Both the position numbers and the translations under genes were made by a program. The notes beneath the pieces are model-generated. The model was given only the letters and a program-made list of their open reading frames with translations. It was not told the origin of the DNA and made no database searches. Positions 28,283-36,590 of a DNA stretch of 64,000 bases are shown one piece after another. The stretch is from Nocardia miyunensis NBRC 108239 (GTDB taxonomy: Bacteria; Actinomycetota; Actinomycetes; Mycobacteriales; Mycobacteriaceae), in contig NZ_BDBQ01000064.1 in assembly GCF_001613065.1 (NCBI RefSeq), positions 1-64,000 of the forward strand. Direction: 5' to 3'. Within the stretch, counting starts at the first letter, position 1. Each line of letters starts with the position of its first letter.

Positions 28283-28483
28283 ATGCAGGTCAGGCATCCC
28301 TTGTACAACCAACTGTTCGAGCAGCAACCGGACGGCCTGGTCCGCGTCGAGGACCTGGACCAGCGCAAGGTCGGATACTTCGACCGGCACGGACGTCACG
28401 TGCGCGGTGAACTCACCTGGGCGGACCCCCAGTTGATCGACTGGGTGGGTGGTCGGCCCCTGCCTCTCGCTCACGAGTCCTGA
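28283..28483 (+). CDS. Small conserved-looking protein downstream of Rieske oxygenase
   Basis: A 66-residue acidic-basic protein starting MQVRHPLYNQLFEQQPDGLV. GAGAGAGG lies 9 nt before ATG 28283; ATG 28274 is an alternative. It begins 41 bp after the oxygenase stop and ends just before a hairpin, so it is the second gene of that operon. I recognise no domain. The segment VEDLDQRKVGYFDRHGRHVRG looks folded (beta-hairpin-like) and could serve an oxygenase-accessory role, which is inference from position only. Confidence 0.6.
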   Translation: MQVRHPLYNQLFEQQPDGLVRVEDLDQRKVGYFDRHGRHVRGELTWADPQLIDWVGGRPLPLAHES

Positions 28484-28490
28484 ACCACTC

Positions 28491-28519
28491 CGCACGAGGC
28501 CGTCACCCGGCCTCGTGCG
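28491..28519. terminator. Hairpin 1 after Rieske operon
   Basis: Perfect 12-bp stem CGCACGAGGCCG / CGGCCTCGTGCG with a 5-nt loop, 8 bp after the stop of the small gene. No T-run. Confidence 0.65.
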
Positions 28520-28561
28520 GAGCACAGGGCCCCGACGTGCGATCCACGCCGGTCGTCCCCA

Positions 28562-28602
28562 ATCCGTGCTGGGTGTTCCTGTGAGGGGCACCCAGCACGG
28601 AT
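28562..28602. terminator. Hairpin 2
   Basis: Perfect 14-bp stem ATCCGTGCTGGGTG / CACCCAGCACGGAT with a 13-nt loop. Confidence 0.6.
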
Positions 28603-28708
28603 GCGTTTGCGGGCCTGCGCAGGCGAATCGGCAGCGTCCGCGCCGATCCACGAACGAGTCGCCCGGACGATGACACGGACACGGCGGTCAACCACCCGCC
28701 CACGTAAG

Positions 28709-28753
28709 AACGGCTCCGGCCCAGTGACTGTCGCGCGCTGGGCCGGAGCCGTT
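28709..28753. terminator. Hairpin 3
   Basis: Perfect 16-bp stem AACGGCTCCGGCCCAG / CTGGGCCGGAGCCGTT with a 13-nt loop, about 65 bp beyond the stop of the aldo/keto reductase gene. Confidence 0.65.
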
Positions 28754-28817
28754 GGTGTGCGGTTGTACGAATGAATGCGCTCGCGAAAGCGGGAGCCGGT
28801 CCAGCAGTCCCCTACGC

Positions 28818-29780
28818 CTATCGGACTGCTTCCCGCTTGGTCAGGCCGTCGAGCTCGGCCAGGTCGGCCGTCGACGGCTGCCACTGTGCCGCACGAACGT
28901 TCATCCGGACTTGCGCGGCGCTGGTGGCGCCGGCGATGACCGAACAGACGGCAGGCTGGGCGGCGAGCCCGCCGACGGCGACCTCCAGCAACGACAGCCC
29001 TCGCGCCGTGGCGAACTCCTCGAGTTTCTCGACGATGTCGAAGTTCTCGGCGCTCAACAGCGAACGCTGACCCCACACCTGAATACGGCTCCCTTCCGGG
29101 ACAGCCGCATCGCGCCGATACTTCCCGGTCAGCAGTCCGCTGGCCAGCGGGTAGTACGGCAACAGCCCGATGCCGTATTCGAGCAGCGCCGGAACGATGT
29201 CCTTCTCCGGATCACGGCGCAACAGGCTGTATTCGTTCTGCGCGCTGACGAAGTGCTCGAATCCGCGCTGGCGCGCGGTCCACTCGGCGTGTGCCACCTG
29301 CCAGCCGGTGAAGTTGGAGTGCCCGATGTACCGGATCTTGCCTTCCCGGATCAGGTCGTCGAGCACCGACAGAGTCTCCTCGATCGGGGTCGCGGGATCG
29401 GGGCGGTGCATCTGGTACAGGTCGATCCAGTCGGTCCGAAGGCGGCGCAGCGAGGCTTCCACAGCCCGCCGGACATATCGCCGTGCGCCGCGCGCGTTCC
29501 AGTCGTCACCGTTGTCGTTGCCGAGGCGTCGCACGTCACTGCCGAACTTCGTGGCGATGACGACGTTGTCCCGGTGGCCGTGCAGAATCTCGCCGAGGCG
29601 TTCTTCCGACGCGCCGTAGGTGTCCGCGGTGTCGAACAGGGTCACCCCGGCATCCAGCGCGGCGTGCACCACCTCCCGAGACGTATCGAAGTCGAGCTTC
29701 ATCCCGAGATTGTTGGTTCCCAGCCCGACCACCGAGACGACGAGGCCGGACTTGCCCAGCCTGCGCAATGGCATATCCAT
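28818..29780 (-). CDS. Aldo/keto reductase
   Basis: A 320-residue aldo/keto reductase. The catalytic tetrad is visible as Asp and Tyr in LFDTADTYGASEERLG, Lys in IATKFGSD and His in YQMHRPDP. GHSNFTGWQ and the C-terminal VIAGATSAAQVRMN bind NADPH. ATG 29780 is chosen because AGGTGG precedes it. It is last in the operon MBL-ferredoxin-ferredoxin reductase-AKR and would reduce or oxidise a carbonyl/alcohol intermediate. Confidence 0.9.
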   Translation of the reverse strand: MDMPLRRLGKSGLVVSVVGLGTNNLGMKLDFDTSREVVHAALDAGVTLFDTADTYGASEERLGEILHGHRDNVVIATKFGSDVRRLGNDNGDDWNARGARRYVRRAVEASLRRLRTDWIDLYQMHRPDPATPIEETLSVLDDLIREGKIRYIGHSNFTGWQVAHAEWTARQRGFEHFVSAQNEYSLLRRDPEKDIVPALLEYGIGLLPYYPLASGLLTGKYRRDAAVPEGSRIQVWGQRSLLSAENFDIVEKLEEFATARGLSLLEVAVGGLAAQPAVCSVIAGATSAAQVRMNVRAAQWQPSTADLAELDGLTKREAVR

Positions 29781-29834
29781 GTGCCACCTGACCTTCCCCA
29801 CCGGACCCGGCCCGCTATGGCCGGGGCCCGGGAT

Positions 29835-31025
29835 TCACCCTGCGGCCCGGTTGGCGCTCAGGGTCTCGATCTCCTTGCGGTAATGGCCGTACCGACCGGC
29901 CAGTCCCAGCAGTACGACACCGACCACTATCCCCTCACGGTAGTAGCCGACAGCGGCCTCACCGCTCAGTTCTCCCTCGAGCAGTCGGATCTCACCATCG
30001 CCCAGCCCCGGCGCACCGAATGCCTGCAACCGGACCGGGCCTTGATGACTCCAGAACGCCGGAACCGGCGCGAAGACATGCTCGGCAGCTGTGCCGCCGA
30101 GCTGCGCGGCGAGCACCTGACCAGCTCGTTTGGCCGTATCGACGGCGGTGACCCAGTGTTCGACACGTCGCGGGACCTCGTCGAACAACATGTTCGGGAA
30201 CCGTGCGACATCCCCGCAGGCAACGACGTCGGACCGGCCGCCGACTCGGCAATCGGCATCACACAGGACACCGTCGGACAGGTCCAGTCCGTTGCCCGCG
30301 AGCCATTCGACATTCGGGATGCTCCCCACCGCCTCGAGCACGGCGTCGGCGGCGAGTTCGGTCGAATCCGCGAGCCGCACGCCACGCACCCGGTCCGCAC
30401 CGAGGAATTCCACCGGAACCGTGCCGAGGTGGAATTCGATGCCCAGTGCTTCCAGGCGCCGCTGGATCTCCGCACCCACCATCGCGCCCAGCGGCCGTTC
30501 GACAGGAACCGCTTCCGGCGCCACGACGTGGGTTTCGATCCCGCTCATGGCCGCCGCGGCGGCGACTTCACAGCCGATGAACCCCGCACCGACGATGACC
30601 AACCGGCGGGCGCTGCCGATGCCTGATACGAACCCGGCCTGGTCGTCCAGTGTCCGCAGCACGTGACGTCCGAGCATCGGCCCTGGAAGGTCGAGCCGAC
30701 GCGGTCGCAGACCGGACGCGACGACGAGGCCGGTCCAGGACAGCACCTCGCCCGAAGCGAGTCGTAGGGTGCGTGCTGCCAGATCCGCGCTGGTGACGGT
30801 CTGCCCGAGTCGCCATTCGACATCCGTGGCGTGCCGTCCCGGTTTGAGCCATTCCGCTTCGGGGACATCACCGATCGAGGTCTTCGACAACGGAGGCCGG
30901 TTGTACGGCATGTGCGGCTCGTCACCGACGACCGTCACTTGGCCGCGGAACCCAGCTTTGCGCACTGCCTCGGCCGCACGCAGGCCCGCCAGCGACGCAC
31001 CGACCACGACAACTCGTTGCGTCAT
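29835..31025 (-). CDS. Ferredoxin reductase (FAD/NAD(P)H pyridine nucleotide-disulfide type)
   Basis: A 396-residue putidaredoxin-reductase-like flavoprotein. The FAD site is VVVVGASLAGLRAAEAVRKAG, followed by YNRPPLSK; the NAD(P)H site is LVIVGAGFIGCEVAAAAA; the second FAD contact is VVACGDVARFPN. It passes electrons from NAD(P)H to the ferredoxin whose gene it overlaps by one base (ATGA). It can serve the P450s and possibly the Rieske oxygenase encoded nearby. Confidence 0.93.
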   Translation of the reverse strand: MTQRVVVVGASLAGLRAAEAVRKAGFRGQVTVVGDEPHMPYNRPPLSKTSIGDVPEAEWLKPGRHATDVEWRLGQTVTSADLAARTLRLASGEVLSWTGLVVASGLRPRRLDLPGPMLGRHVLRTLDDQAGFVSGIGSARRLVIVGAGFIGCEVAAAAAMSGIETHVVAPEAVPVERPLGAMVGAEIQRRLEALGIEFHLGTVPVEFLGADRVRGVRLADSTELAADAVLEAVGSIPNVEWLAGNGLDLSDGVLCDADCRVGGRSDVVACGDVARFPNMLFDEVPRRVEHWVTAVDTAKRAGQVLAAQLGGTAAEHVFAPVPAFWSHQGPVRLQAFGAPGLGDGEIRLLEGELSGEAAVGYYREGIVVGVVLLGLAGRYGHYRKEIETLSANRAAG

Positions 31026-31240
31026 CAGTCGACTCGGCGAATGGCCTGGACAGGGCACATATCGATCGCTTCTTCGACATCTTCGGCGACAGCGTCGTCC
31101 AGTTCGCCCGACAGGTACTCGTCCTGCGCGGCCGCACGGAACGACAATTGCCCCTTGTCGTCCAGTGCGAAGACCGACGATGCCGAATAGGTGCACTGAC
31201 CGTGGTTCTGGCACATGGTGAGGTCTACGGCGATTTTCAT
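31025..31240 (-). CDS. 3Fe-4S-type ferredoxin
   Basis: A 71-residue ferredoxin starting MKIAVDLTMCQNHGQC. The first cluster motif is CQNHGQC, in which the second Cys of the usual four is replaced by His, giving the [3Fe-4S] or unusual cluster typical of actinobacterial P450 partners; the last ligand is in DMCPVQAI. ATG 31240 with GGAGAG upstream is preferred over the long frame to 31339. It overlaps the reductase start. Confidence 0.93.
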   Translation of the reverse strand: MKIAVDLTMCQNHGQCTYSASSVFALDDKGQLSFRAAAQDEYLSGELDDAVAEDVEEAIDMCPVQAIRRVD

Positions 31241-31287
31241 AACTCTCCGATCGGAATCGTGGCGCGCCGCGATGGCGGCGGCAGCGG

Positions 31288-32223
31288 TCAGGCTCGGCTG
31301 TGCACCGGGTGCCCGAGCCAGGCTTCGGTGTCGCGCCACATGGCCGGCATGTCGATCCGGCCGTGGCCGGTCCGCTCGTCCAACTCGTGCATGGCGCGGT
31401 AGATGTTGCCGACGATGCGTTCGCTGTCCAGCCAGTCGGCGAACTCACCCAACTGGGCGTCCTGCGCGACCTGCAAGGGAGTTCTCCCCTCGGCGAGTCC
31501 GCTCGCGGCCAGTTCGAGGATGAACTGCACGTACCGCTCGGTCTCATCGATGACCGATGCCGAGCAGATCGCGCCGTGACCGGGGACCACGAATTCGGGG
31601 TCCAGCTTGCGCAACTGTTCGAGAACCGGCAGGAATCCGAGCGCGCTGCCACCGACGAAGGTCGGTGTGCAGTCCTTCAACAGCAGGTCCCCGGCGAACA
31701 GCACCGATCGCTCCGGGACGAACAGCGCCGTATTGCCCGCACAGTGGGCCACGCCAGGGAAGAACGCCTCGACGGTCATGTCTCCCACATGGATTCGGGC
31801 GCACGTCTCGTAGGTGATGGTCGCGGCTGTGGGGCGGCTGTCGCCGAAATCGACCGTCGTGAACCGCCGGGCCGAGGCGCCGGCGTCCATCCGCAGTACC
31901 GCCTCGCGGGTGCTGGTGTGGGATATGACCGTCGCCTCGGGGAACCAGCCGTTGCCGTAGACATGGTCGCCGTGGTGGTGGGTGTTGACCAGGAAGTTCA
32001 GGCCGCCGGGCGCGGACTCGAGCACCATTTCCCGCAGGATCCGGTTGCGCCGTTCGGTGAACAGCGTGTCCACCAGCACCGAGACGCCGTCGGCGCAGAT
32101 CAGCCCCGCGTTGCTCAAACCCCAACTGCCATCGTCCTGGACGATGGCGAACACTCCGGGAGCGAGCATCTGCTTGCGCGGGTAGGTCTCCGCGGATAGC
32201 GCGTCTGCGTCGACAACGCTCAT
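31288..32223 (-). CDS. Metallo-beta-lactamase-fold hydrolase
   Basis: A 311-residue MBL-fold enzyme. The zinc motif is VNTHHHGDHVYGNG, with further ligands in GVAHCAGNTALF, LFAGDLLL and VPGHGAI. MBL enzymes in catabolic clusters are often lactonases or thioesterases. It is first in a four-gene operon, so a lactone from the Baeyer-Villiger step is a plausible but unproven substrate. Confidence 0.88.
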   Translation of the reverse strand: MSVVDADALSAETYPRKQMLAPGVFAIVQDDGSWGLSNAGLICADGVSVLVDTLFTERRNRILREMVLESAPGGLNFLVNTHHHGDHVYGNGWFPEATVISHTSTREAVLRMDAGASARRFTTVDFGDSRPTAATITYETCARIHVGDMTVEAFFPGVAHCAGNTALFVPERSVLFAGDLLLKDCTPTFVGGSALGFLPVLEQLRKLDPEFVVPGHGAICSASVIDETERYVQFILELAASGLAEGRTPLQVAQDAQLGEFADWLDSERIVGNIYRAMHELDERTGHGRIDMPAMWRDTEAWLGHPVHSRA

Positions 32224-32323
32224 CTTGCAGTCCGTTTCCGGTCACATCCGGGAAGCCTCGATGTCGTCCGGGACATCGCGAGCAACCGTCGCCGCATCTG
32301 CGCAGTAACCTTGTTAGAGGAAT

Positions 32324-32335
32324 CCATAATTAGGG
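32324..32335. promoter_or_regulatory. AT-rich motif site 4 (upstream of MBL operon)
   Basis: CCATAATTAGGG in the 137-bp gap between hydrolase B and the MBL gene, about 100 bp ahead of the latter. Confidence 0.45.
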
Positions 32336-32360
32336 TCGTTACACGATAAAGAGGCGACGG

Positions 32361-33134
32361 TCACCCGTCGGCCGAGGCGGCCAGCGCCGCGATCTCCGAG
32401 GCCACCACCTCGGGTTTGGTCCAGTACACCGGTAACCGCTCGGTGTCGACGACCACCTGCCGCGCCCCGGGGACCGCGGCCGAGAACCTGTTGTCGGCGT
32501 CGAAGAGCGGATCACCCGGATGGGACAGCAACGTCACCGGGCACCCGATCCGGTCGATCACCTTCGCGGGCTCATAGGTGTAGACGGCGTGGAAGGCGCG
32601 ATAGGCCGTCTGCTGGTCCCGGGCGACACCGGCGACGAGCCTGCTGCGCATCTCGGCGTCATAGGTGTCGGGCTCCCAGAGGAAGGTGTCGAGCAGATGG
32701 GAGCCGTCGTCGGCGACCGGCGGAACCGCTCGTACCACCTTGGCTCCGCGTACCTCATCGGTGTAGAAGGGCAAGCCGCTCAACGCGATTCCGTGCACCC
32801 GCTCGGCTACCGTCACCGCACCCAGGTGCAGTGCCAGACTGCCCCCGGTATGCGCGCCGTAGAGAACGATCTGGTCCAGGCCGAGAGTCTCGATCGCCGC
32901 GCCGACGGTCTCCGCGTACTCCTCGATGCTGGTGGGGGCGACCGGACCGTCCGATTCCCCGTATCCGGGCGAATCGAACGCGACCACCCGGAAGGTGTCG
33001 CTCAGCAGCGGAATCAGCCGCTGAAACGCGGCATGGTTGAGCGGGGTCTCGTGCAGCAGGACCACGGTCCGGGGTCCCGAGCCCGTGGACGAATAGTGCA
33101 GCTGGCCCCACCTGGTATCGACGTAACCGCGCAT
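32361..33134 (-). CDS. Alpha/beta hydrolase B with GAHTG elbow
   Basis: A 257-residue alpha/beta-fold protein. The N-terminal strand and oxyanion segment VVLLHETPLNHAAF and the FDSPGYGESDGP loop are typical. At the nucleophile elbow the sequence is LYGAHTGGSLAL, so the usual Ser in GxSxG is His. The late acid/His region is not clear. It shares its first 20 residues almost exactly with hydrolase A, whose stop is 5 bp upstream; its ribosome site GGGGAGGG lies inside the end of that gene. A C-C hydrolase, lactonase or cofactor-free oxygenase function is possible. Confidence 0.85.
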   Translation of the reverse strand: MRGYVDTRWGQLHYSSTGSGPRTVVLLHETPLNHAAFQRLIPLLSDTFRVVAFDSPGYGESDGPVAPTSIEEYAETVGAAIETLGLDQIVLYGAHTGGSLALHLGAVTVAERVHGIALSGLPFYTDEVRGAKVVRAVPPVADDGSHLLDTFLWEPDTYDAEMRSRLVAGVARDQQTAYRAFHAVYTYEPAKVIDRIGCPVTLLSHPGDPLFDADNRFSAAVPGARQVVVDTERLPVYWTKPEVVASEIAALAASADG

Positions 33135-33139
33135 CGTCC

Positions 33140-33907
33140 TCAGCCCTCCCCGAGCAGGGAGCGCACTTGTTCGGCAACGCGGGCCGGCTGTGTCCAGTAC
33201 AGCGGCAAGCGCTCCGAGGGCACCATGACCTGTCGTCCGTCGCTCACGATCTTCAGGCCCATGCAGTCGCCGTCGTAGAGCGGGTCCTGCTCGTGCGAGA
33301 GGAACAGCACCGGCGCGGAGATCTTCGGCAGCGCCTCGCCAGGCAGGTAGGCGTAGACCGAGTGATACGCCCAGAATGCCCGGTCGGGGAACTCGCAGAC
33401 GGACCCGGCCATCCGGCTGAGGAGTTCGGCGTCGTAGATCTTCGGCGGGCGGTTGAAACTTTCCAGCAGGTGCTGGCCGTCGTCCCGGAACGCCGGGACC
33501 ACGGCGGGCACCCGGGCGCGCCGCACCTGTTCCTCGTAGAAGGGAACGCCGATCAGGACGACGCCGTCCACCCGGTCGTGCGCGCCGTTGGCGGCCAGTT
33601 CGACGGCGAAGTCCGCGCCGGTGTGCGCGCCCAGCACGGTGAACCGGTCCACGCCCAGGGCATCGATGCCCTCGAGGAAGGTGGCGGCGTACTCCTCGAT
33701 GGTCGTGATGCCCTGCGGCGGGTCCGACTCACCGTAGCCCGGTGTGTCGAAGACGATGACGCGGAACGACTCCGCCAGCTCCGGCGCCAGTCGCTGATAG
33801 GCGCCATGACTGAGCGGCGTTTCGTGAAACAGCACGATTGTGCGATTGCCTGCCCCGGTCGAGGAGTAGTGCAGTTGCCCCCACCGAGTGTCGACGTAAC
33901 CGCGCAT
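33140..33907 (-). CDS. Alpha/beta hydrolase A with GAHTG elbow
   Basis: A 255-residue paralogue of hydrolase B. Both begin MRGYVDTRWGQLHYSSTG. The elbow is VLGAHTGADFAV, again with His in place of Ser, and FDTPGYGESDPP is equivalent to the partner. Beyond the N-terminus the two have diverged substantially, so the duplication is not recent although the N-termini are held. ATG 33907 follows GGAAGG; GTG 33916 is an alternative. Two AT-rich motif copies lie upstream. Confidence 0.85.
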   Translation of the reverse strand: MRGYVDTRWGQLHYSSTGAGNRTIVLFHETPLSHGAYQRLAPELAESFRVIVFDTPGYGESDPPQGITTIEEYAATFLEGIDALGVDRFTVLGAHTGADFAVELAANGAHDRVDGVVLIGVPFYEEQVRRARVPAVVPAFRDDGQHLLESFNRPPKIYDAELLSRMAGSVCEFPDRAFWAYHSVYAYLPGEALPKISAPVLFLSHEQDPLYDGDCMGLKIVSDGRQVMVPSERLPLYWTQPARVAEQVRSLLGEG

Positions 33908-33924
33908 TGCGTTCACCTTCCAAT

Positions 33925-33936
33925 CAAATTATGTAT
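33925..33936. promoter_or_regulatory. AT-rich motif site 5 (upstream of hydrolase A)
   Basis: On the minus strand ATACATAATTTG, 18 bp ahead of the hydrolase start. Confidence 0.35.
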
Positions 33937-34060
33937 TCGTGGGTTCGGCACTGTCCCTGTGCGAGTGTGCCGAGCCGCGCCACCGGTATCGAACTGCGGC
34001 GCATGGCAATATGACGAGACGTCCGCCTCGATGGAGACCCACAGTCCGCGTACGGACGGT

Positions 34061-34072
34061 GTTAATTATGTT
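34061..34072. promoter_or_regulatory. AT-rich motif site 6 (upstream of hydrolase A)
   Basis: On the minus strand AACATAATTAAC, identical over 12 bases to site 2, about 155 bp ahead of hydrolase A. Confidence 0.5.
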
Positions 34073-34138
34073 TACTATACCAACATTTGAGGCCAATTGT
34101 GTATGGCTTTTATCGCGCGAGCGGCCGAGACGGCGTCG

Positions 34139-35347
34139 TCACGGTGTGGCGATCACGCCGTCCGCCGCGAGACGGCCGATTTCGGCCGTGGACAGTCCGA
34201 GCACCTCGCCCAGCACCGCTTCGGTATCGCGGCCCAGCGCCGGCGCCTCGCCGGGCTCCCCGTAGTGCCCGTCCCACCGCATGGGCGAGCGAGCGGTGAT
34301 CGCCTCGCTCGCACCCGGCAGGCGGACATCCGCCAGGACGGGATGCCCACCGTCCCGGTGTGCCGCGACGACGTCGGTCATCGCCGTATAGCGTCCCCAC
34401 ACGACCCGAGCCGCATCGAGTTCCTCACTGACGCAGGAGAACTCGCGTGCCTCGAACCAGGGCCGCAGCACCGCGGCGATGGTTTCGCGCAGCCGGTACC
34501 GGTCGGCCTCCCGGGCGAGATCCACCTCGAGGGCCGGTTCGAGCGCGGCGAAGACGTGCTCGGTGCCGGTCGCCTTGCACAACGCGTCCCACTGGCCCTC
34601 CGTCAGCGCTACCACCATCACCCGGACGCCGTCGGCGCACGCGAAGTCGGAACCGAAGCTGCCGTAGAGATGATTACCGTGCCTCGGTCGGTCGCTGCCG
34701 CGGTCGGCCACCTCCGACAACCATCCGAGGTTCGCCACACCGGCGAGCGCGACGTCGGCGAGCGCAAGCTCGAGATATGCGCCGCGGCCGGTCCGGGACC
34801 GATCGTGCACCGCGGCCAGGACACCGGTCGACACGGTCAGCCCGGCGATCAGATCCCACGCCGGAAGAACATGATTGACCGGCACACCGCCCGGGTCGCC
34901 GCCGGTCAGCTGCGGTACCCCGATCTCGGCGTTGACGGTGTAATCCACCGCGGGCCGGCCGTCGGGATATCCCTGGACCCGCAGGTGGATCAGGTCCGGA
35001 CGCTGGGCGGTCAGCACCGAATTGGCCATCCAGCGTCGTCCGACGACGTTGTCGACCAGGATCCCGCTGTCCGGGCCGGGCGCGCCGATCAATGCCAGCA
35101 CCAGTTCCCGCCCGGCATCGGAGCGCATATCGATCGACACCGAGCGCTTGCCCTTGTTCAGCGAGGTCCAGTAGTAGCTCTGGCCATCCGGGCCGAGCGG
35201 CCATCGCAGATGATCACTGCCGCCGCCCACCGGGTCGATGCGGATCACCTCGGCGCCGAGCTGGGCCAGGGTCATGCCCCCGGTCGGGCCTGCGACGAAG
35301 CTGGCGCATTCGACCACACGCAGTCCGGACAGCGGCGCGCGAGTCAT
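34139..35347 (-). CDS. Family III CoA-transferase
   Basis: A 402-residue CaiB/BaiF-type enzyme. It shows LSGLRVVECASFVAGPTGG, GAEVIRIDPVGGGSDH and NKGKRSVSIDM; the likely catalytic Asp is in VLPAWDLIAGLTVSTG. ATG 35347 overlaps the thiolase stop by four bases (ATGA); the frame upstream to 35398 is not needed. Last gene of the long operon starting with the P450 at 42747. It would load an acid of the pathway with CoA, possibly by exchange with a product. Confidence 0.9.
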   Translation of the reverse strand: MTRAPLSGLRVVECASFVAGPTGGMTLAQLGAEVIRIDPVGGGSDHLRWPLGPDGQSYYWTSLNKGKRSVSIDMRSDAGRELVLALIGAPGPDSGILVDNVVGRRWMANSVLTAQRPDLIHLRVQGYPDGRPAVDYTVNAEIGVPQLTGGDPGGVPVNHVLPAWDLIAGLTVSTGVLAAVHDRSRTGRGAYLELALADVALAGVANLGWLSEVADRGSDRPRHGNHLYGSFGSDFACADGVRVMVVALTEGQWDALCKATGTEHVFAALEPALEVDLAREADRYRLRETIAAVLRPWFEAREFSCVSEELDAARVVWGRYTAMTDVVAAHRDGGHPVLADVRLPGASEAITARSPMRWDGHYGEPGEAPALGRDTEAVLGEVLGLSTAEIGRLAADGVIATP

Positions 35348-36561
35348 CCGGCTACCCGTTCGAATACCGCGGCCAGCCCCTGACCACCGCCGATGCACAT
35401 GGTCTCGATCCCGTAGCGGGCATCTCGCCGGACCATCTCACGCGCGAGCGTCGCCAGGATCCGTCCGCCGGTGGCACCGACCGGATGACCGAGGGAGATC
35501 CCCGAGCCGTTCACATTGAGGCGGTCGAAATCGCTCGGGGTCAAACCCCATTCGCGTGTGCACGCGAGGACCTGGGCCGCGAATGCCTCGTTGAGCTCGA
35601 TCAGATCGATGTCCTTCAACGCCAGCTGCGCGCTGTCGAGCGCCTTCGCGACCGCGGGGACGGGCCCGATGCCCATCGTCCGCGGCGGCACTCCGCCCAC
35701 ACCCCAGGACACCAGTCGCACCAGCGGCCGCAGCCCGTAGGCGGCGGCGGTCTGCGGCGTGGTCACCACGCACAGGGCCGCACCGTCGTTCTGACCGGAC
35801 GCATTGCCCGCGGTGACCGTGGCCTCGGGGTCGTCCCGCCCCAGAACGGGACGAAGTCGTCCGAGCGCCTCGACCGAGGTGTCCGGCCGGATGTGCTCGT
35901 CCCGGTCGACGATGACGGTGTCCTTGCGCCGCTTCACCTCCACCGGAACGATCTCGTCGTCGAAGTAGCCCGCCGCGGCCGCGGCGGCGGCGCGGTGGTG
36001 GCTGCGGACCGCGTACTCGTCCTGTTCCTCGCGCGGGATGGAATACTCCCGGCGCAGATTCTCCGCCGTCTCGAGCATGCCACCGGGCACCGGAAAGTTC
36101 TCGCCGCCAGCCGTCAGGCGACCCGTCGCAAGCGAATCCTGAAGCAGCACACCAGGACCCGGCCGCACACCCCACCGCATCGAGGTGGAGTAGAACGACG
36201 CGTTGGACATGGATTCCGCCCCACCGGCCAGCACGAGCCGGCTCGCACCCGAGGCCACCTGCATGGCCGCGTACAACACCGCCTGCAAGCCAGAACCACA
36301 CCGGCGATCGATCTGCAGGCCCGACACGGTGACCGGCAGGCCCGCGTCCAGCGCCGCGACCCGCCCGATCGCCGGTGCGTCCATGGTCGGGTAGCAGTTC
36401 CCGAGCAGGACGTCGTCGATCGCTTCGGGCGGCAGGTTCGTCCGTTCGAGCAACGCCCGGATCACCGTCGCGGCCAGTTCGTGCGGCGGTACATCACGCA
36501 GTGCGCCGCCGAAGCCGCCGACCGGTGTGCGCAGTGGCTCGCAGATCACCACGTCGTTCAC
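35344..36561 (-). CDS. Thiolase (acetyl-CoA acyltransferase)
   Basis: A 405-residue thiolase. The acylated Cys is in IDRRCGSGLQAVLYAA, the catalytic His in NVNGSGISLGHPVGATGGR and the second Cys in ETMCIGGGQGLA. It cleaves a 3-oxoacyl-CoA with CoA. A GTG at 36561 (VNDVVICEPLRTP) is preferred because AAAGGA lies 6-7 nt upstream; ATG 36576 is the alternative. It follows the Baeyer-Villiger gene by 29 bp and overlaps the CoA-transferase. Confidence 0.93.
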   Translation of the reverse strand: MNDVVICEPLRTPVGGFGGALRDVPPHELAATVIRALLERTNLPPEAIDDVLLGNCYPTMDAPAIGRVAALDAGLPVTVSGLQIDRRCGSGLQAVLYAAMQVASGASRLVLAGGAESMSNASFYSTSMRWGVRPGPGVLLQDSLATGRLTAGGENFPVPGGMLETAENLRREYSIPREEQDEYAVRSHHRAAAAAAAGYFDDEIVPVEVKRRKDTVIVDRDEHIRPDTSVEALGRLRPVLGRDDPEATVTAGNASGQNDGAALCVVTTPQTAAAYGLRPLVRLVSWGVGGVPPRTMGIGPVPAVAKALDSAQLALKDIDLIELNEAFAAQVLACTREWGLTPSDFDRLNVNGSGISLGHPVGATGGRILATLAREMVRRDARYGIETMCIGGGQGLAAVFERVAG

Positions 36562-36590
36562 TTCGGTTCCTTTCATCACAGCCTCGGAAT

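Larger units (their letters stand above)
28484..28817. other. 334-bp convergent intergenic region with three long hairpins
   Basis: Separates the Rieske operon from the convergent aldo/keto reductase operon. It holds three strong inverted repeats and no supported gene. Confidence 0.7.

Noticed and set aside
29835..31652. 605-codon frame that would fuse extra sequence to the ferredoxin reductase
   Set aside because: The FAD motif starts at the ATG at 31025; sequence upstream is antisense-like and overlaps the ferredoxin and MBL genes.
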